Shown: positions 43,366 through 52,163, counted from the first letter of the stretch. The stretch is 55,401 nucleotides of DNA from Rhodospirillales bacterium (GCA_028291405.1 JAQGID010000181.1:1-55401); one strand, 5' to 3'. The notes: generated from the letters alone by a model not told the origin. Translations and numbers: made by a program.

Positions 43366-44028
43366 TCAGAAATAGCTTTGCGGGATGATCAGGATATCGC
43401 CCGGCAAGATCTTGACGTTCGCCGTCACGTCGCCGTCCTTGATCAAATCGTCGAGCCGAACTCGCAGCTCTTGATCCTTGCCGTCGGTCTTGCGGACGAT
43501 GATTGCCCGGTTGCCGGAGGCGAAACGCGTCAGCCCGCCGACGGCGATCATCACGTCGAGGAGCGAGGTATTCGCCTTGTACGGGATCGCCTGTGGCTTC
43601 GCCGCTTCGCCGACGACGCGGATTTGCGTCGCGAAGGGGCCAACGAAGCCGGTCACGATGACGTTGACGATCGGCTCCTGGACGTATTGCTTGAGGACAT
43701 CTTCGAGATCGCGCGCCAGCGCCGTCGGCGTCTTGCCGACCGCCACCATATCCTCGACGAGCGGCACCGAGATGCGCCCGTCGGGGCGGACCGGGACGGT
43801 CGCCGTCAGCTCGGGATTGCGCCAGACGAAAATCTGCAGATTGTCGCCGGGTCCGATGAGATAGTCGGGGCCAGGCGTGCTGACCGGCGGGACGGCGTAC
43901 TCGGCATCCTCCGGCGCCATCGTGCTGCCGCACGCCGTCAGCAACAGCGTCCCGAGGAGAAGGCCGAGCAATGACGCGGTGGGCTGGCGGCTGGTCGGCT
44001 TACTCTTGCTGTCGACAGGCTGAAACAC
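43366..44028 (-). CDS. XrtA-system polysaccharide export lipoprotein (Wza-like)
   Basis: 220 residues from a GTG at 44028, which has a GAGG ribosome site; an ATG at 44121 would add 31 Arg-rich residues that do not suit a secretion signal. A lipoprotein signal with lipobox LTAC gives lipidated Cys33. The mature part carries the polysaccharide-export domain (DYLIGPGDNLQIFVWRNPELT...VRPDGRISVPLV) and an SLBB-type beta-grasp domain (QIRVVGEAAKPQAIPY). The protein forms an outer-membrane export channel. It is the first gene of the leftward exopolysaccharide operon. Confidence 0.88.
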   Translation of the reverse strand: MFQPVDSKSKPTSRQPTASLLGLLLGTLLLTACGSTMAPEDAEYAVPPVSTPGPDYLIGPGDNLQIFVWRNPELTATVPVRPDGRISVPLVEDMVAVGKTPTALARDLEDVLKQYVQEPIVNVIVTGFVGPFATQIRVVGEAAKPQAIPYKANTSLLDVMIAVGGLTRFASGNRAIIVRKTDGKDQELRVRLDDLIKDGDVTANVKILPGDILIIPQSYF

Positions 44029-44500
44029 GGCTGGCCTCACGGTTCGTCTTCGTCGATTGCGGCGTTCCCGGCATCGCTCGTGCAAGGAGCGTTCGGCAGG
44101 CAAGCAGGGAACGGACTTCAATCTTGAAGCCGACGGCGTTCTGCCGACCCTTCAGTTCCGGGGCCGAAGTGCGCCGATTGCCGACGAAGACTAAAAACCC
44201 CATTCTGCGGCCGAGATGCTACCGCTTCGTTAACCGTGAATGATTTTGCGGGAGCTTTTGCTGTGCTTTGGATGTTCAATGACCCGTCAACCTTCAGACG
44301 CATGAGCGACAGCCTATTTCCGGTGCAGTCATTTACCATATTATGACCCCCGACCCGAAATAGCTACCATCGCGCGTCGACGTTCGAATTTCCGCAACCG
44401 CGGGTACGTGAAATTCATCGTCTTTACCAAAATTATAAGATTTTCGGCAGTATGCTCAGCCGATCCATGCTCGTCGACCGATCGGGCCGGTCGGTGACCC
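44029..44500. promoter_or_regulatory. Intergenic region between the exopolysaccharide operon and the GAF-HD-GYP operon
   Basis: 472 bp separate the divergent export lipoprotein and the 44501 operon. The middle (about 44310-44460) is AT-rich with several TA-rich blocks (TTACCATATTATGA, ACCAAAATTATAAGAT), a likely place for promoters of one or both operons. I looked for a sigma-54 promoter (GG-N10-GC in the TGGCAC-N5-TTGCA context) on both strands and saw no convincing match. No RNA gene or convincing open frame was found. A shared region could link c-di-GMP turnover and exopolysaccharide expression. Confidence 0.45.
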
Positions 44501-45730
44501 ATGCGTGGCGACCTGGAGAATGCAAATCGGATGGCCGAGTTTTTTGAAAGCCGTGCGCTGCGCTACGAGATCCATCTTCTCGTCGATAAGCGCTGGCAGA
44601 TCACGGAGATCGCGGGCAATGGCGGTGGCGGCGGGCCGCTGGCCCGCGTCCAGTTCGAGGAGTTCGAGAAGAGCGTCCTGGCCAAGGCGAATGCGATGCT
44701 CGCGGCCGGCGTCAAGGCGGTACGCGTGATGCGCGACCGGATTCGCAGCGACGGCTTCACGACGACGACCGAGCTTTTTTTCAAGGAGGCGACGAACGCC
44801 GGCAGCGAGCCGCCGCTCACCGTCGGGCGCTACGAGGGTGCCCCGCCGCTCTGCACCAAGCCTGAGGACATCGCCTCGCGCGCCAGCTGCCAGGTCATCG
44901 GGGTGGTGCTGCGCTCGTTCCTCGACAAGCAGCTCATCACCGCGCTCGAGTTGCTGCATCTTCACCCGTACCTCCGCAAGCTGAACGAAAATTACACGCT
45001 GGTGCAAGGCGCCCTTCACCAGATCGCAACCTCGCAGGCGAAGACTGCCGGCAGCGATCTCAAGAGTCGGGTGACGCTGCTACTGGGTCTCATCGACGCG
45101 GTCGAGGCGAAGGCGCGGGAAGCGATGGCCGAAAAGAGGCTGCCGGCCATCGAGCAGGATTTCCGCAAATTTGCCGAGCGCATGGCGGCGCGCTACGACG
45201 GCGACCAGCGGAGGTTCTACGCTGCTGTCGGCATTGCCCGTCATTTCCAGGGCTCGCAAAGCTTCCTCGCCAAGCTCGACTTTGCTCTCGATCATCTGCC
45301 GGACGAGCCGTTGCCGGAGATGCGCAGTCTGCTTGACGAGCTGGCTGCCGGTTGTCTCGACAGCTCACAGCTCGTGATGGACCTGCTCGGCCACCAACCC
45401 AGCCTCGCTGCGGCACTGATGGCGCTGGCGGACCTTGCGAGCGGACGGGGCGAGACGGAGGACAAGAGCGGTAGCCTGAAGAGGCTGCGCGAGGCGATTG
45501 CGGCGGGTATACTGCCCTCGGTCGTCGACAGCTTGTGGCACCGCGTGCTGCGCGAGCTGGGGCGCGGCCGGCCGCTGTCGCGCAGCGACGAGAAGCAGGA
45601 ATGGGGCTTGCTGATGAAACTGTCGGATCACCTTGTCGGCTGCTGTCCGGGCGATGCCAGGCCGGCGGTGGAGGATGCCGTGAAGCTGCGCCTGCGGCGG
45701 CTGCGTGACAGCGCGTCGATGCGCGAATGA
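44501..45730 (+). CDS. Uncharacterised protein operonic with a GAF-HD-GYP protein
   Basis: 409 residues, no signal peptide, no transmembrane segment. I do not recognise a family. The first ~90 residues look like a compact alpha/beta domain (RYEIHLLVDKRWQITEIAG, then DGFTTTTELFFKEA). Residues about 130-400 are almost wholly helical and charged (LITALELLHLHPYLRKLNE, SRVTLLLGLIDAVEAKAREAM, RMAARYDGDQRRFYAAVGIARHFQG), suggesting a helical scaffold. The next gene begins on its stop (ATGA overlap), so the two are translationally coupled. An ATG at 44531 is an alternative start. A role in c-di-GMP signalling, for instance as sensor or adaptor, is inferred only from this pairing. Confidence 0.75.
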   Translation: MRGDLENANRMAEFFESRALRYEIHLLVDKRWQITEIAGNGGGGGPLARVQFEEFEKSVLAKANAMLAAGVKAVRVMRDRIRSDGFTTTTELFFKEATNAGSEPPLTVGRYEGAPPLCTKPEDIASRASCQVIGVVLRSFLDKQLITALELLHLHPYLRKLNENYTLVQGALHQIATSQAKTAGSDLKSRVTLLLGLIDAVEAKAREAMAEKRLPAIEQDFRKFAERMAARYDGDQRRFYAAVGIARHFQGSQSFLAKLDFALDHLPDEPLPEMRSLLDELAAGCLDSSQLVMDLLGHQPSLAAALMALADLASGRGETEDKSGSLKRLREAIAAGILPSVVDSLWHRVLRELGRGRPLSRSDEKQEWGLLMKLSDHLVGCCPGDARPAVEDAVKLRLRRLRDSASMRE

Positions 45731-47019
45731 GCCGGCGCCGACCGGCGGAGGCGCGCGATACGAGCGAGTTGCTGGTCGATTTCCTGGAGTTCATCGACAT
45801 CGGATCGGGCTCACTGCCGCTCACCGAGCTTCTGCATCGCGTTCTTCTCAAGGCGCGCTACCTGACCGACTCCGAGGCGGGCACGATTTTCCTAGTGCGC
45901 GGCCGCGGCCAGCGGCGCTATCTCGAAGCCGGCAGCATGCAAAACGACGCGGTCGACTTGCCCGCCCGACATCTGGTGCTGCCGTTGCAGCCAAAATCGA
46001 TCGCCGGCTTCGTCGCGCTCACAGGCGAGACGCGCTTCATCGACGATCTCTACGACCCTGACAACCACGAGTTCACCTTCGATCCGACCGTCGATGCCAA
46101 GCTCGGCTACGTCAGCCGGACGATGCTGGCATTTCCGCTGCTCAACCGCCGCGGCGAGGCCGTCGCGGTGGTCGAGCTGATCAACCGGCGTCCGCCCGAC
46201 GGCGGCCCGCCGCTGCCCTTCGAACCGCGTCACGCCGCGCTGATCGCGCCGGTCAATCATTTCGCCGGGCGCGCCATCGAGCGAACGGCGATGGACGAGG
46301 CGATCCACGCGAAGAGCAAGCGGCTGCGCGAGCAGCGCCGTGAGATCGCCGATCTCCATGCCGAGACCGAGGAAGCCTTCATGCTGTCGATACGGCTGCT
46401 CGCCAAGGCTGCCGAGCTGCACGACGAGGTGACGGGAAACCACATCGTGCGGGTCAATGAATACGCCTATGCGCTCGCGCGCCGAATCGGCCGCCCGAGC
46501 GACTGGTGCGACGAGATCCGCTATTCCGCACAGCTCCACGATGTCGGCAAGATGAGCGTCGACGTTGCGGTGCTGAAGAAGAAGGGCAAGCTGAACGAGA
46601 CGGAATGGGACGAGATGCGACGCCATCCCGCCTATGGCTACGAGATCCTGCGAACCTCGCCGCGGCTCGGCATGGCGGCCGACATCGCGCGATGCCACCA
46701 CGAGAAATGGGACGGAACCGGCTATCCGGCCGGGGTCCGTGGCACCGCCATTCCGCTGGCGGCGCGGATCGTCGCCGTCGCCGACGTCTACGACGCGCTT
46801 CGCGCGGCCCGACCTTATAAGTCAGGTTTCAGCCACGAGGAGGCTTGCCGGATCATCCTCGAGGGTGACGAGCGCATCGACCCGGCGGCGCATTTCGATC
46901 CACAGATCCTCGCCGCCTTCGCCGCCGGCATTGGCGAGATGGCGGCGATCTGGGACCGGCTGCAGGATCACGCAGATGTCGGGTCGGAGCGACCCTCGGG
47001 ACGCGCGGCAAGCGAATGA
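45727..47019 (+). CDS. GAF domain - HD-GYP cyclic-di-GMP phosphodiesterase
   Basis: 430 residues. Residues about 20-190 are a GAF sensor domain (EAGTIFLVRGRGQRRYLEAG... LNRRGEAVAVVELINR). A coiled-coil linker (about 190-215) leads to the HD-GYP domain: HD at 271-272 in LHDVGK, HHE at 324-326 and the signature DGTGYP at 329-334. All metal-binding and GYP residues are present, so hydrolysis of c-di-GMP is likely. The gene overlaps the preceding unknown gene by 4 bp. It sits next to an exopolysaccharide locus, a common target of c-di-GMP control. Confidence 0.9.
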   Translation: MSRRRPAEARDTSELLVDFLEFIDIGSGSLPLTELLHRVLLKARYLTDSEAGTIFLVRGRGQRRYLEAGSMQNDAVDLPARHLVLPLQPKSIAGFVALTGETRFIDDLYDPDNHEFTFDPTVDAKLGYVSRTMLAFPLLNRRGEAVAVVELINRRPPDGGPPLPFEPRHAALIAPVNHFAGRAIERTAMDEAIHAKSKRLREQRREIADLHAETEEAFMLSIRLLAKAAELHDEVTGNHIVRVNEYAYALARRIGRPSDWCDEIRYSAQLHDVGKMSVDVAVLKKKGKLNETEWDEMRRHPAYGYEILRTSPRLGMAADIARCHHEKWDGTGYPAGVRGTAIPLAARIVAVADVYDALRAARPYKSGFSHEEACRIILEGDERIDPAAHFDPQILAAFAAGIGEMAAIWDRLQDHADVGSERPSGRAASE

Positions 47020-47194
47020 ATGCGTTGCGCTGCGGTTAACGCTCCAGTTACATTTACCGACCATAGTTCACTTATGTCGGCTTATGCTCGGACATTTCCT
47101 TGACATTTCGACGGCGCTTCCGTTTCCTGGTGAGGACTGCACCCATGACCCCAAAGAGGCAAACAGGATGCCGTCGGGAGGCGACAGTTAAGGA

Positions 47195-47884
47195 ATGGAA
47201 TTAGGCGGCGACTGGGTCGACGCGATCTCGAATTTCTGGACCGCCGCGTTCCATCTCTGCGCGTCGGTTTCGACGTTCGGCATTCGCCGGATGATTATCG
47301 AGCATGGTCCCTGGTTTTACCTGATCACGTTCGGCTGGACCTTCGTCGAGGGCGAGACCTTCGTGATTTTCGCCGCCTCCTTCGCCGCGCAGGGTCTGCT
47401 CGACCCCGTCATTTTGCTGATCTGCGCCTGGCTCGGAAGCTTTGCCGGCGATCAGCTCTACTTCTATATCGGGCGCCGTTATGGCGGGTTGCTGCTCAAG
47501 CGCTATCCGCGCTGGCGCCCTGGTGTCGACACGGCGCTCTCATTCCTGCGGCGCTATAGCACCGGCTTCATCTTCAGTTTTCGCTTCACCTACGGCGTAC
47601 GCAATTTCTCGTCCTTTGCAATGGGGATGAGCGGGTTGGTCTGGCGCCGATTCTTTATCCTCAACTTTTTCGCCGCCGGTATTTGGGCGGTCGTCTTCGT
47701 CGGCGCCGGCTACCTTCTCGGCAACATCTTCGGCGCGGCCCTGCGTGAGGTCGCCGATTCCTTCGGCCTTGTCCTTCTCGGGCTCTTTGCCGTGATGGCC
47801 CTCGTCGTCTTCGCGATGCACCGCATCCAACGTCGCCGCCGCATGCCGCCGTTGCGCGGCGTCGCCGAGTTGCCGCCGCCCTGA
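47195..47884 (+). CDS. DedA family membrane protein
   Basis: 229 residues with about five hydrophobic segments. The family motifs are visible: a glutamate in the re-entrant loop (WTFVEGETFVIFAASFAAQG), GSFAGDQLYFYIGRRYGG and the Arg-rich FRFTYGVRNF...MGMSGLVWRRFFILNF. DedA proteins are proposed undecaprenyl-phosphate or phospholipid translocases, relevant to cell-envelope glycan synthesis. The first ~32 residues are less conserved; an alternative ATG at 47291 would give a more typical length. A GGGAGG site lies 12-13 nt before 47195. Confidence 0.87.
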   Translation: MELGGDWVDAISNFWTAAFHLCASVSTFGIRRMIIEHGPWFYLITFGWTFVEGETFVIFAASFAAQGLLDPVILLICAWLGSFAGDQLYFYIGRRYGGLLLKRYPRWRPGVDTALSFLRRYSTGFIFSFRFTYGVRNFSSFAMGMSGLVWRRFFILNFFAAGIWAVVFVGAGYLLGNIFGAALREVADSFGLVLLGLFAVMALVVFAMHRIQRRRRMPPLRGVAELPPP

Positions 47885-47893
47885 CTCGCTCCG

Positions 47894-47915
47894 CCCCGCG
47901 ACGCGCGTCGCGGGG
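47894..47915 (+). terminator. Terminator hairpin after the DedA gene
   Basis: A perfect inverted repeat of 10 bp with a 2-nt loop (CCCCGCGACG-CG-CGTCGCGGGG) begins 10 nt after the DedA stop codon. It is not followed by a clear T-run, so it is a candidate terminator from position and stem strength only. Confidence 0.6.
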
Positions 47916-48139
47916 AAAGATGTGCTCCTATAAAATCCGATCCCGCAGCAAGCGTCGATCACTTGAGGCTCGCCGCTCCGAAGCCTGTGGGCCATTCAAA
48001 ACAGCCGCCATGTCATTTGGATATAGGCTACGTTTTCTTGCATGGCCTTTGGTGTCACGAGGCGTTGCCCAGAGAGACCTTGATTTTCCCTTGCCGCTGT
48101 GTTGAGAAGGCGGGCACCATTCCGGTGCGAGGAGGGGAT

Positions 48140-48589
48140 ATGCGCGGTATTGTCGTTCTCATGACGCTCTTGACACTGGCGTCCTCGGTCGAGGCTGCGC
48201 CGGTGCGTTGCTACCAAGGCGGCGAGATCGAAGCCGATCAGGCGATCCAATATCAGAACGAGCTGATGGTGATCAGCGAGACCTGCCGAACGAAAGATTA
48301 CGTGACCTTCGTCGTTCGCAACCGTCTCCCGATCATCGACTACCAGCACGCGATGATGGAGCATTTCAAGCGGGTCGGCGAGCGCAGCGGTCAGGCCGCC
48401 CTCGACCGCTACATGACTAGGCTGGCGAACGAGAAATCGCTACAATATACGGAACGCGCCGGAGATGGGATGTGCGCCAAGGCGGCCGATTTCCTGACCG
48501 CCGGCGGCAAGCTCGACGGCGCGACCTTCCGCCAGCTCATCGCCGCGCGAGCCGCCGACCGACGCGAGACCTATCAGCGTTGCAAATAG
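48140..48589 (+). CDS. Small secreted protein of unknown function
   Basis: 149 residues from the ATG at 48140, preceded by GGAGGGG at good spacing. The N-terminus is a signal peptide (RGIVVLMTLLTLASSVEA-AP). The mature protein has four cysteines (in VRCYQGG, ETCRTKDY, GMCAKAA and the terminal QRCK), which could form two disulfides in the periplasm, and is otherwise mostly helical and charged. I do not recognise the family. A frame open further upstream is not supported. Confidence 0.75.
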   Translation: MRGIVVLMTLLTLASSVEAAPVRCYQGGEIEADQAIQYQNELMVISETCRTKDYVTFVVRNRLPIIDYQHAMMEHFKRVGERSGQAALDRYMTRLANEKSLQYTERAGDGMCAKAADFLTAGGKLDGATFRQLIAARAADRRETYQRCK

Positions 48590-48680
48590 CGGCTGACCTG
48601 CCCAGCCGTTCCAGGCCCACCAAGGAAAAATCATAAACGACGCCGCGGCGACACGCCCGTGGGTTCCCGGGAGAAAGCTG

Positions 48681-49694
48681 ATGTCGAAGGTGTATCGCGC
48701 GCTCGTCCTCGCGGTCTTGCTCGGGGGCGTCGCCGGCAACGCGTGCGCTGCCGACAAGCTGGCGGTCGGCGTCCTCAAGCTGGTGTCGTCGGGACCGGTC
48801 TACCTCGCTCAAGACAAGGGCTATTTCAAAGCCGAAGACTTGGATATCGAGCTCAAGTTCTTCGAGGCGGCGCAACCGGTCTCCGTCGCGGTCGTCTCGG
48901 GCGACATCGATGTCGGGATCACCGGCTTGACCGGCGGCTTCTACAATCTCGCCGGCAAGGGCGGACTCAAGATCATCGCGGCGCAAAGCCGCGAGGAGCC
49001 GGGCTATCACCTGATCGCCTATCTCGCGGCAAAGCACGCCTTTGAGACGGGGCTCCATAGCCTCGCCGATCTGCCCGGCCATTCCGTCGCGATGACGCAG
49101 ACGGGGTCGACCTTTCACTACAGCCTCGGTCTGCTCGCCGAGAAGCTGCGTTTCGACCTGTCGCGGCTCAAGCTGGTCCCCTTGCAGTCGATCCCAAACA
49201 TGGTCTCCGCGATGAAGGGCGGGCAGGTCGACGCGGCGCTGATCCCGGCGACCGCCGCCTTGCCGTTGGTCGAGAGCGGCGACGCGAAGCTGCTGGGCTG
49301 GGTCGGCGACGAGACGCCTTGGCAGCTCGGCGCCGTCTTCACGGCGCCGAAGACCATCGCCGATCGCCGCGCGGTTCTCGAGCGATTCATCCGCGCCTAT
49401 CGCAAGGGAGCGCAGGATTTCTATGATTCCTTCCTGCGGAAGGGTCCCGACGGTCAGCCGGCCGACGGGCCGGCGGCGCCGGAGAACCTCGCGATCTTCG
49501 CGAAATATACCGGTCAGCCGATCGCGCAGCTCAAGATCGGCATTCCCTACATCGATCCCGAGGGGCGGCTCCTGGTCCGCGACATCTACCGCCAAGTCGC
49601 CTGGTATCAGTCGCAGGGCCTCGTCGACAAGGGCGTCGAGGCGAAGAATATCCTCGATCTCAGCTTCGTCGCCGGGCATCTCGACGTCCCGTGA
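48681..49694 (+). CDS. ABC transporter substrate-binding protein, NitT/TauT (NMT1/SsuA-like) family
   Basis: 337 residues with a signal peptide ending ACA-AD at about residue 24. The mature protein shows the two-lobe pattern of the family: VLKLVSSGPVYLAQDKGYFKAEDLDIEL, VSGDIDVGITGL and a later MVSAMKGGQVDAALIPA. It would bind an aliphatic sulfonate, nitrate, thiamine precursor, taurine-like or aromatic compound in the periplasm. No permease or ATPase gene is adjacent, so it is an orphan. A DUF302 gene follows 94 bp downstream. Confidence 0.85.
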   Translation: MSKVYRALVLAVLLGGVAGNACAADKLAVGVLKLVSSGPVYLAQDKGYFKAEDLDIELKFFEAAQPVSVAVVSGDIDVGITGLTGGFYNLAGKGGLKIIAAQSREEPGYHLIAYLAAKHAFETGLHSLADLPGHSVAMTQTGSTFHYSLGLLAEKLRFDLSRLKLVPLQSIPNMVSAMKGGQVDAALIPATAALPLVESGDAKLLGWVGDETPWQLGAVFTAPKTIADRRAVLERFIRAYRKGAQDFYDSFLRKGPDGQPADGPAAPENLAIFAKYTGQPIAQLKIGIPYIDPEGRLLVRDIYRQVAWYQSQGLVDKGVEAKNILDLSFVAGHLDVP

Positions 49695-49788
49695 GGCGGC
49701 GGGGTACTCTCCCCTCGTCTCTTCACCGCACGCCGCGTCCCGACGCCGCTGCCGCGCCATCGACGCGATCGGATCCCGGAGGTCGACG

Positions 49789-50190
49789 ATGTCGGACGAT
49801 GGTCTCGTCACGCTTGCAAGCCCGCATCCTGTCAAGGACACACTGGATCGACTGGCGGCCAGCCTGACCGCCCGAGGCATCACCATATTCGCGCGGATCG
49901 ATCACGCCGCCGGCGCGGCTGCGGTCGGCATGGATTTGCGTCCGACCGAGCTGCTGATCTTCGGCAACCCGAAGGCCGGAACGCCGCTGATGCAAGCCAG
50001 CCAGATGATGGGCATCGACCTGCCGTTGCGCGTGCTGGGCTGGCAGGACGCCGAGGGCAAGAGCTGGCTTACCTACGAAGATCTGCACTGGCTCGCCCGC
50101 CGCCACCGGCTCGGCAGCGACCTCGATCCCGCGGTCACGGCGCTGGCGGCGCTGCTCGGCAATCTGACCCGGGCTGCCGTTGCCGGTTGA
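49789..50190 (+). CDS. DUF302 domain protein
   Basis: 133 residues from the ATG at 49789 with a GGAGG site. Conserved DUF302 features are the pattern VKDTLDRLAASLTARGITIFARIDHA, LRPTELLIFGNPKAGTPLMQ and PLRVLGWQDAEGKSWLTYED. The fold is a small alpha/beta sandwich; the function of DUF302 proteins is not established. A frame open upstream to 49423 lies inside the binding-protein gene and is a shadow. It is 16 bp from the convergent pyrE stop. Confidence 0.87.
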   Translation: MSDDGLVTLASPHPVKDTLDRLAASLTARGITIFARIDHAAGAAAVGMDLRPTELLIFGNPKAGTPLMQASQMMGIDLPLRVLGWQDAEGKSWLTYEDLHWLARRHRLGSDLDPAVTALAALLGNLTRAAVAG

Positions 50191-50206
50191 CCTTAGCGCC
50201 GTTCCG

Positions 50207-50896
50207 TCAGGCTTTCGCGGCGCCGCGCGCGGCGGACCATGCCTCGGGATCATCCAGGAAGGATTTGACCGCGGCGAATTGCGCCAGGGTGAAATAGCCG
50301 AGGCCGTCGGCGACGGCGAGGACGTCCCACCAGGTCGCCAACCCATGCAGCCGCACGCCCTCGGCCGCAAGGCTGCTGACGCTCTGCGGGAAGATGCCGT
50401 AGTCGAAGATGACGAAGGTGTCGCTGCACAGCCCGCCGGCGGCGCGGATGGCGCGCACGAAATTGAGCTTCGACGTGCCCTCGCTCGCGAGATCCTCGAC
50501 CAGCAGGACGCGGGCACCCTCCGCCATCTCGCCTTCGATCTGGGCGTTGCGGCCGAAACCCTTCGGCTTTTTGCGGATGTAGAGCATCGGCAGGGCGAGA
50601 CGCTCGGAGATCCACGCGGCGAAGGGAATGCCGGCGGTCTCGCCGCCGGCGACGCAATCGACCGATTCGAAGCCGACGTTGCGCTCGATCAGGGCGGCGC
50701 CCATGTCCATCAGCTTGCGCCGCGCCCGCGGGAACGAGATCAGCTTGCGGCAATCGACGTAGACCGGGCTGACGCGGCCCGAGGTGAAGGTGAAGGGCTC
50801 GTCCGGGCTGAACAGCACGGCCTTGGTCTCGAGCAGGATGCGGGCGGTGGTCTCGGCGGCCTCGGCGTCGAGCGGGCGGCGCGGCGGATTCGGCAT
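50207..50896 (-). CDS. pyrE: Orotate phosphoribosyltransferase
   Basis: 229 residues from the ATG at 50896; a frame open to 51115 overlaps the divergent gene and has no similarity. Orotate-PRTase motifs include [17 protein letters not shown] (about 36-52), [12 protein letters not shown] and [14 protein letters not shown]. The PRPP-binding loop reads [12 protein letters not shown], a departure from the common VEDxxTTGGS; the acidic pair and Gly/Ser are kept but the TT is replaced. The enzyme makes OMP from orotate and PRPP in pyrimidine synthesis. It is divergent from a membrane-protein gene. Confidence 0.86.
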   Translation of the reverse strand: MPNPPRRPLDAEAAETTARILLETKAVLFSPDEPFTFTSGRVSPVYVDCRKLISFPRARRKLMDMGAALIERNVGFESVDCVAGGETAGIPFAAWISERLALPMLYIRKKPKGFGRNAQIEGEMAEGARVLLVEDLASEGTSKLNFVRAIRAAGGLCSDTFVIFDYGIFPQSVSSLAAEGVRLHGLATWWDVLAVADGLGYFTLAQFAAVKSFLDDPEAWSAARGAAKA

Positions 50897-51075
50897 CTTG
50901 CGTGGTCCTCGGCGTGCGGTGGTGCTGTCCCGGCTTATAGCGCAGCCTCGCTCGCCTGTCGCCGACGGACGACAGGAGAGCCATCTCGCGGCACGGTTGC
51001 CCTCGCGACCGGGACGCGTAGAATTGGGCGACGCGATTTCCGCGTGGCGCACGATCCTTTGCCGGGACACAGACG

Positions 51076-51678
51076 ATGAGCGATGCGACCAGCCAAGCCG
51101 GGACCGCTGCGCCATTCGGCGACGAGAGCGCGCCGCCGATCGGCCTGCACGGCCTCCTCTGGTCGGCTCTGGCCGTGGCGGTGATGATCGCGGCGATCGT
51201 CAGCGAGATCCCGTGGTTCCTCAATTTCGTCCATGTCATGGCTGGCATCCTGTGGACGGGCATCGATCTCTTCATGGGCTTCGTCGTCGGGCCGATCCTC
51301 AAGGTCGTGTCGCTCGACACGCGGCGCGCCATCATCTCGCGGCTGATGCCGCGCATGCTGTTCCTCATGCCGACGCTGGCGATCGTCACCGGAACCTCAG
51401 GCTGGTACCTCGCCAAGCTGCTGGGATTCCTCGATCTCGCCTATCCGCAGTTCTGGTGGGTCGTCGCAGCGCTGACGATCATCGTCCTGCTGACGATCCA
51501 GGGCATCGGCGTGCTGCTGCCGACCAATCTTCGGGTCTATTTCGAGCTGCGCAAGCCGCATCCCGACGGCGGGCGCATCGGCGGCTGGATGCGCAAATAC
51601 GTCATCGTCACCGCCCTCCAGGGGACAATGCAGATCGCCATGATCGTCATCATGGCGCGGTTCGTGACCGGCCTATGA
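51076..51678 (+). CDS. Uncharacterised membrane protein
   Basis: 200 residues with four to five hydrophobic helices. The second contains [23 protein letters not shown], in which His and Trp are in positions like those of small haem- or copper-related membrane domains. [24 protein letters not shown] follows. I cannot name the family. It overlaps the VanZ-like gene by 4 bp (ATGA), so the two form an operon. Confidence 0.72.
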   Translation: MSDATSQAGTAAPFGDESAPPIGLHGLLWSALAVAVMIAAIVSEIPWFLNFVHVMAGILWTGIDLFMGFVVGPILKVVSLDTRRAIISRLMPRMLFLMPTLAIVTGTSGWYLAKLLGFLDLAYPQFWWVVAALTIIVLLTIQGIGVLLPTNLRVYFELRKPHPDGGRIGGWMRKYVIVTALQGTMQIAMIVIMARFVTGL

Positions 51679-52031
51679 TGGTGCGGGCGCTGCGGGCCGC
51701 CGCCTGGTTCTGCATCGCGCTTCTCGCCGTGCTATCGTGGCTGCCCGGCGATGAGATGGTCCGCACCGGAATCGGCGGCCACCTCGAGCATTTTACCGCC
51801 TACTTCGGCACGATGCTGGTGATCACGACCGCCTATGGCGCAAGCCTCGGGTTGCCGCGGCCGACGCTGCTGCTGATCGCCTATGCCGGCGTTCTCGAAC
51901 TCGGGCAGAATTTCTCGCCCGGCCGCCACCCCGCGGTCGCCGACTTCGCCTCGAGCTCGCTCGGCGCCGTCGTCGGCAGCTTCGCGGGTGTCCTCGCGGT
52001 CCGCCTGCTGATGCGATTGCGCCCGGCCTGA
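51675..52031 (+). CDS. VanZ-like membrane protein
   Basis: 118 residues from an ATG that overlaps the previous stop by 4 bp (ATGA). It has four hydrophobic helices, with LSWLPGDEMVRTGIGGHLEHFTAYF and ELGQNFSPGRHPAVADFASSSLGAVVG matching VanZ-type proteins; the HxxEHF and DxxxNxxG-like motifs are visible. VanZ itself raises resistance to teicoplanin, but the biochemical role of most members is unknown. It probably sits in the inner membrane and may affect envelope glycans or lipids. A phospholipase D gene follows 132 bp downstream. Confidence 0.72.
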   Translation: MMVRALRAAAWFCIALLAVLSWLPGDEMVRTGIGGHLEHFTAYFGTMLVITTAYGASLGLPRPTLLLIAYAGVLELGQNFSPGRHPAVADFASSSLGAVVGSFAGVLAVRLLMRLRPA

Positions 52032-52163
52032 CAGACGGCGATCGACGCGTGGTTGGGGCTCGGCTGCCATGCAATATGGCCGGGCATCCCATGCCGACCG
52101 GGCGGGAACAGCCCGTCAGATGCAATGTTTGCCTCACGGATCCCTGGTTTCTCCGGCTGAGGC

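Noticed and set aside
44029-44500. Sigma-54 promoter for the exopolysaccharide operon
   Set aside because: PrsR-type XrtA loci often use sigma-54, but I found no GG-N10-GC element in the right context on either strand.
44461-44500. Palindromic GACCG/CGGTC sequence just before the 44501 gene as an operator
   Set aside because: The arms are only five bases and the surrounding sequence is GC-rich, so a chance match is likely.
47100-47128. TTGACA as a sigma-70 promoter for the DedA gene
   Set aside because: The -35-like hexamer is good but the -10 position at 17 bp spacing is poor (TTTCCT), so I did not list it.
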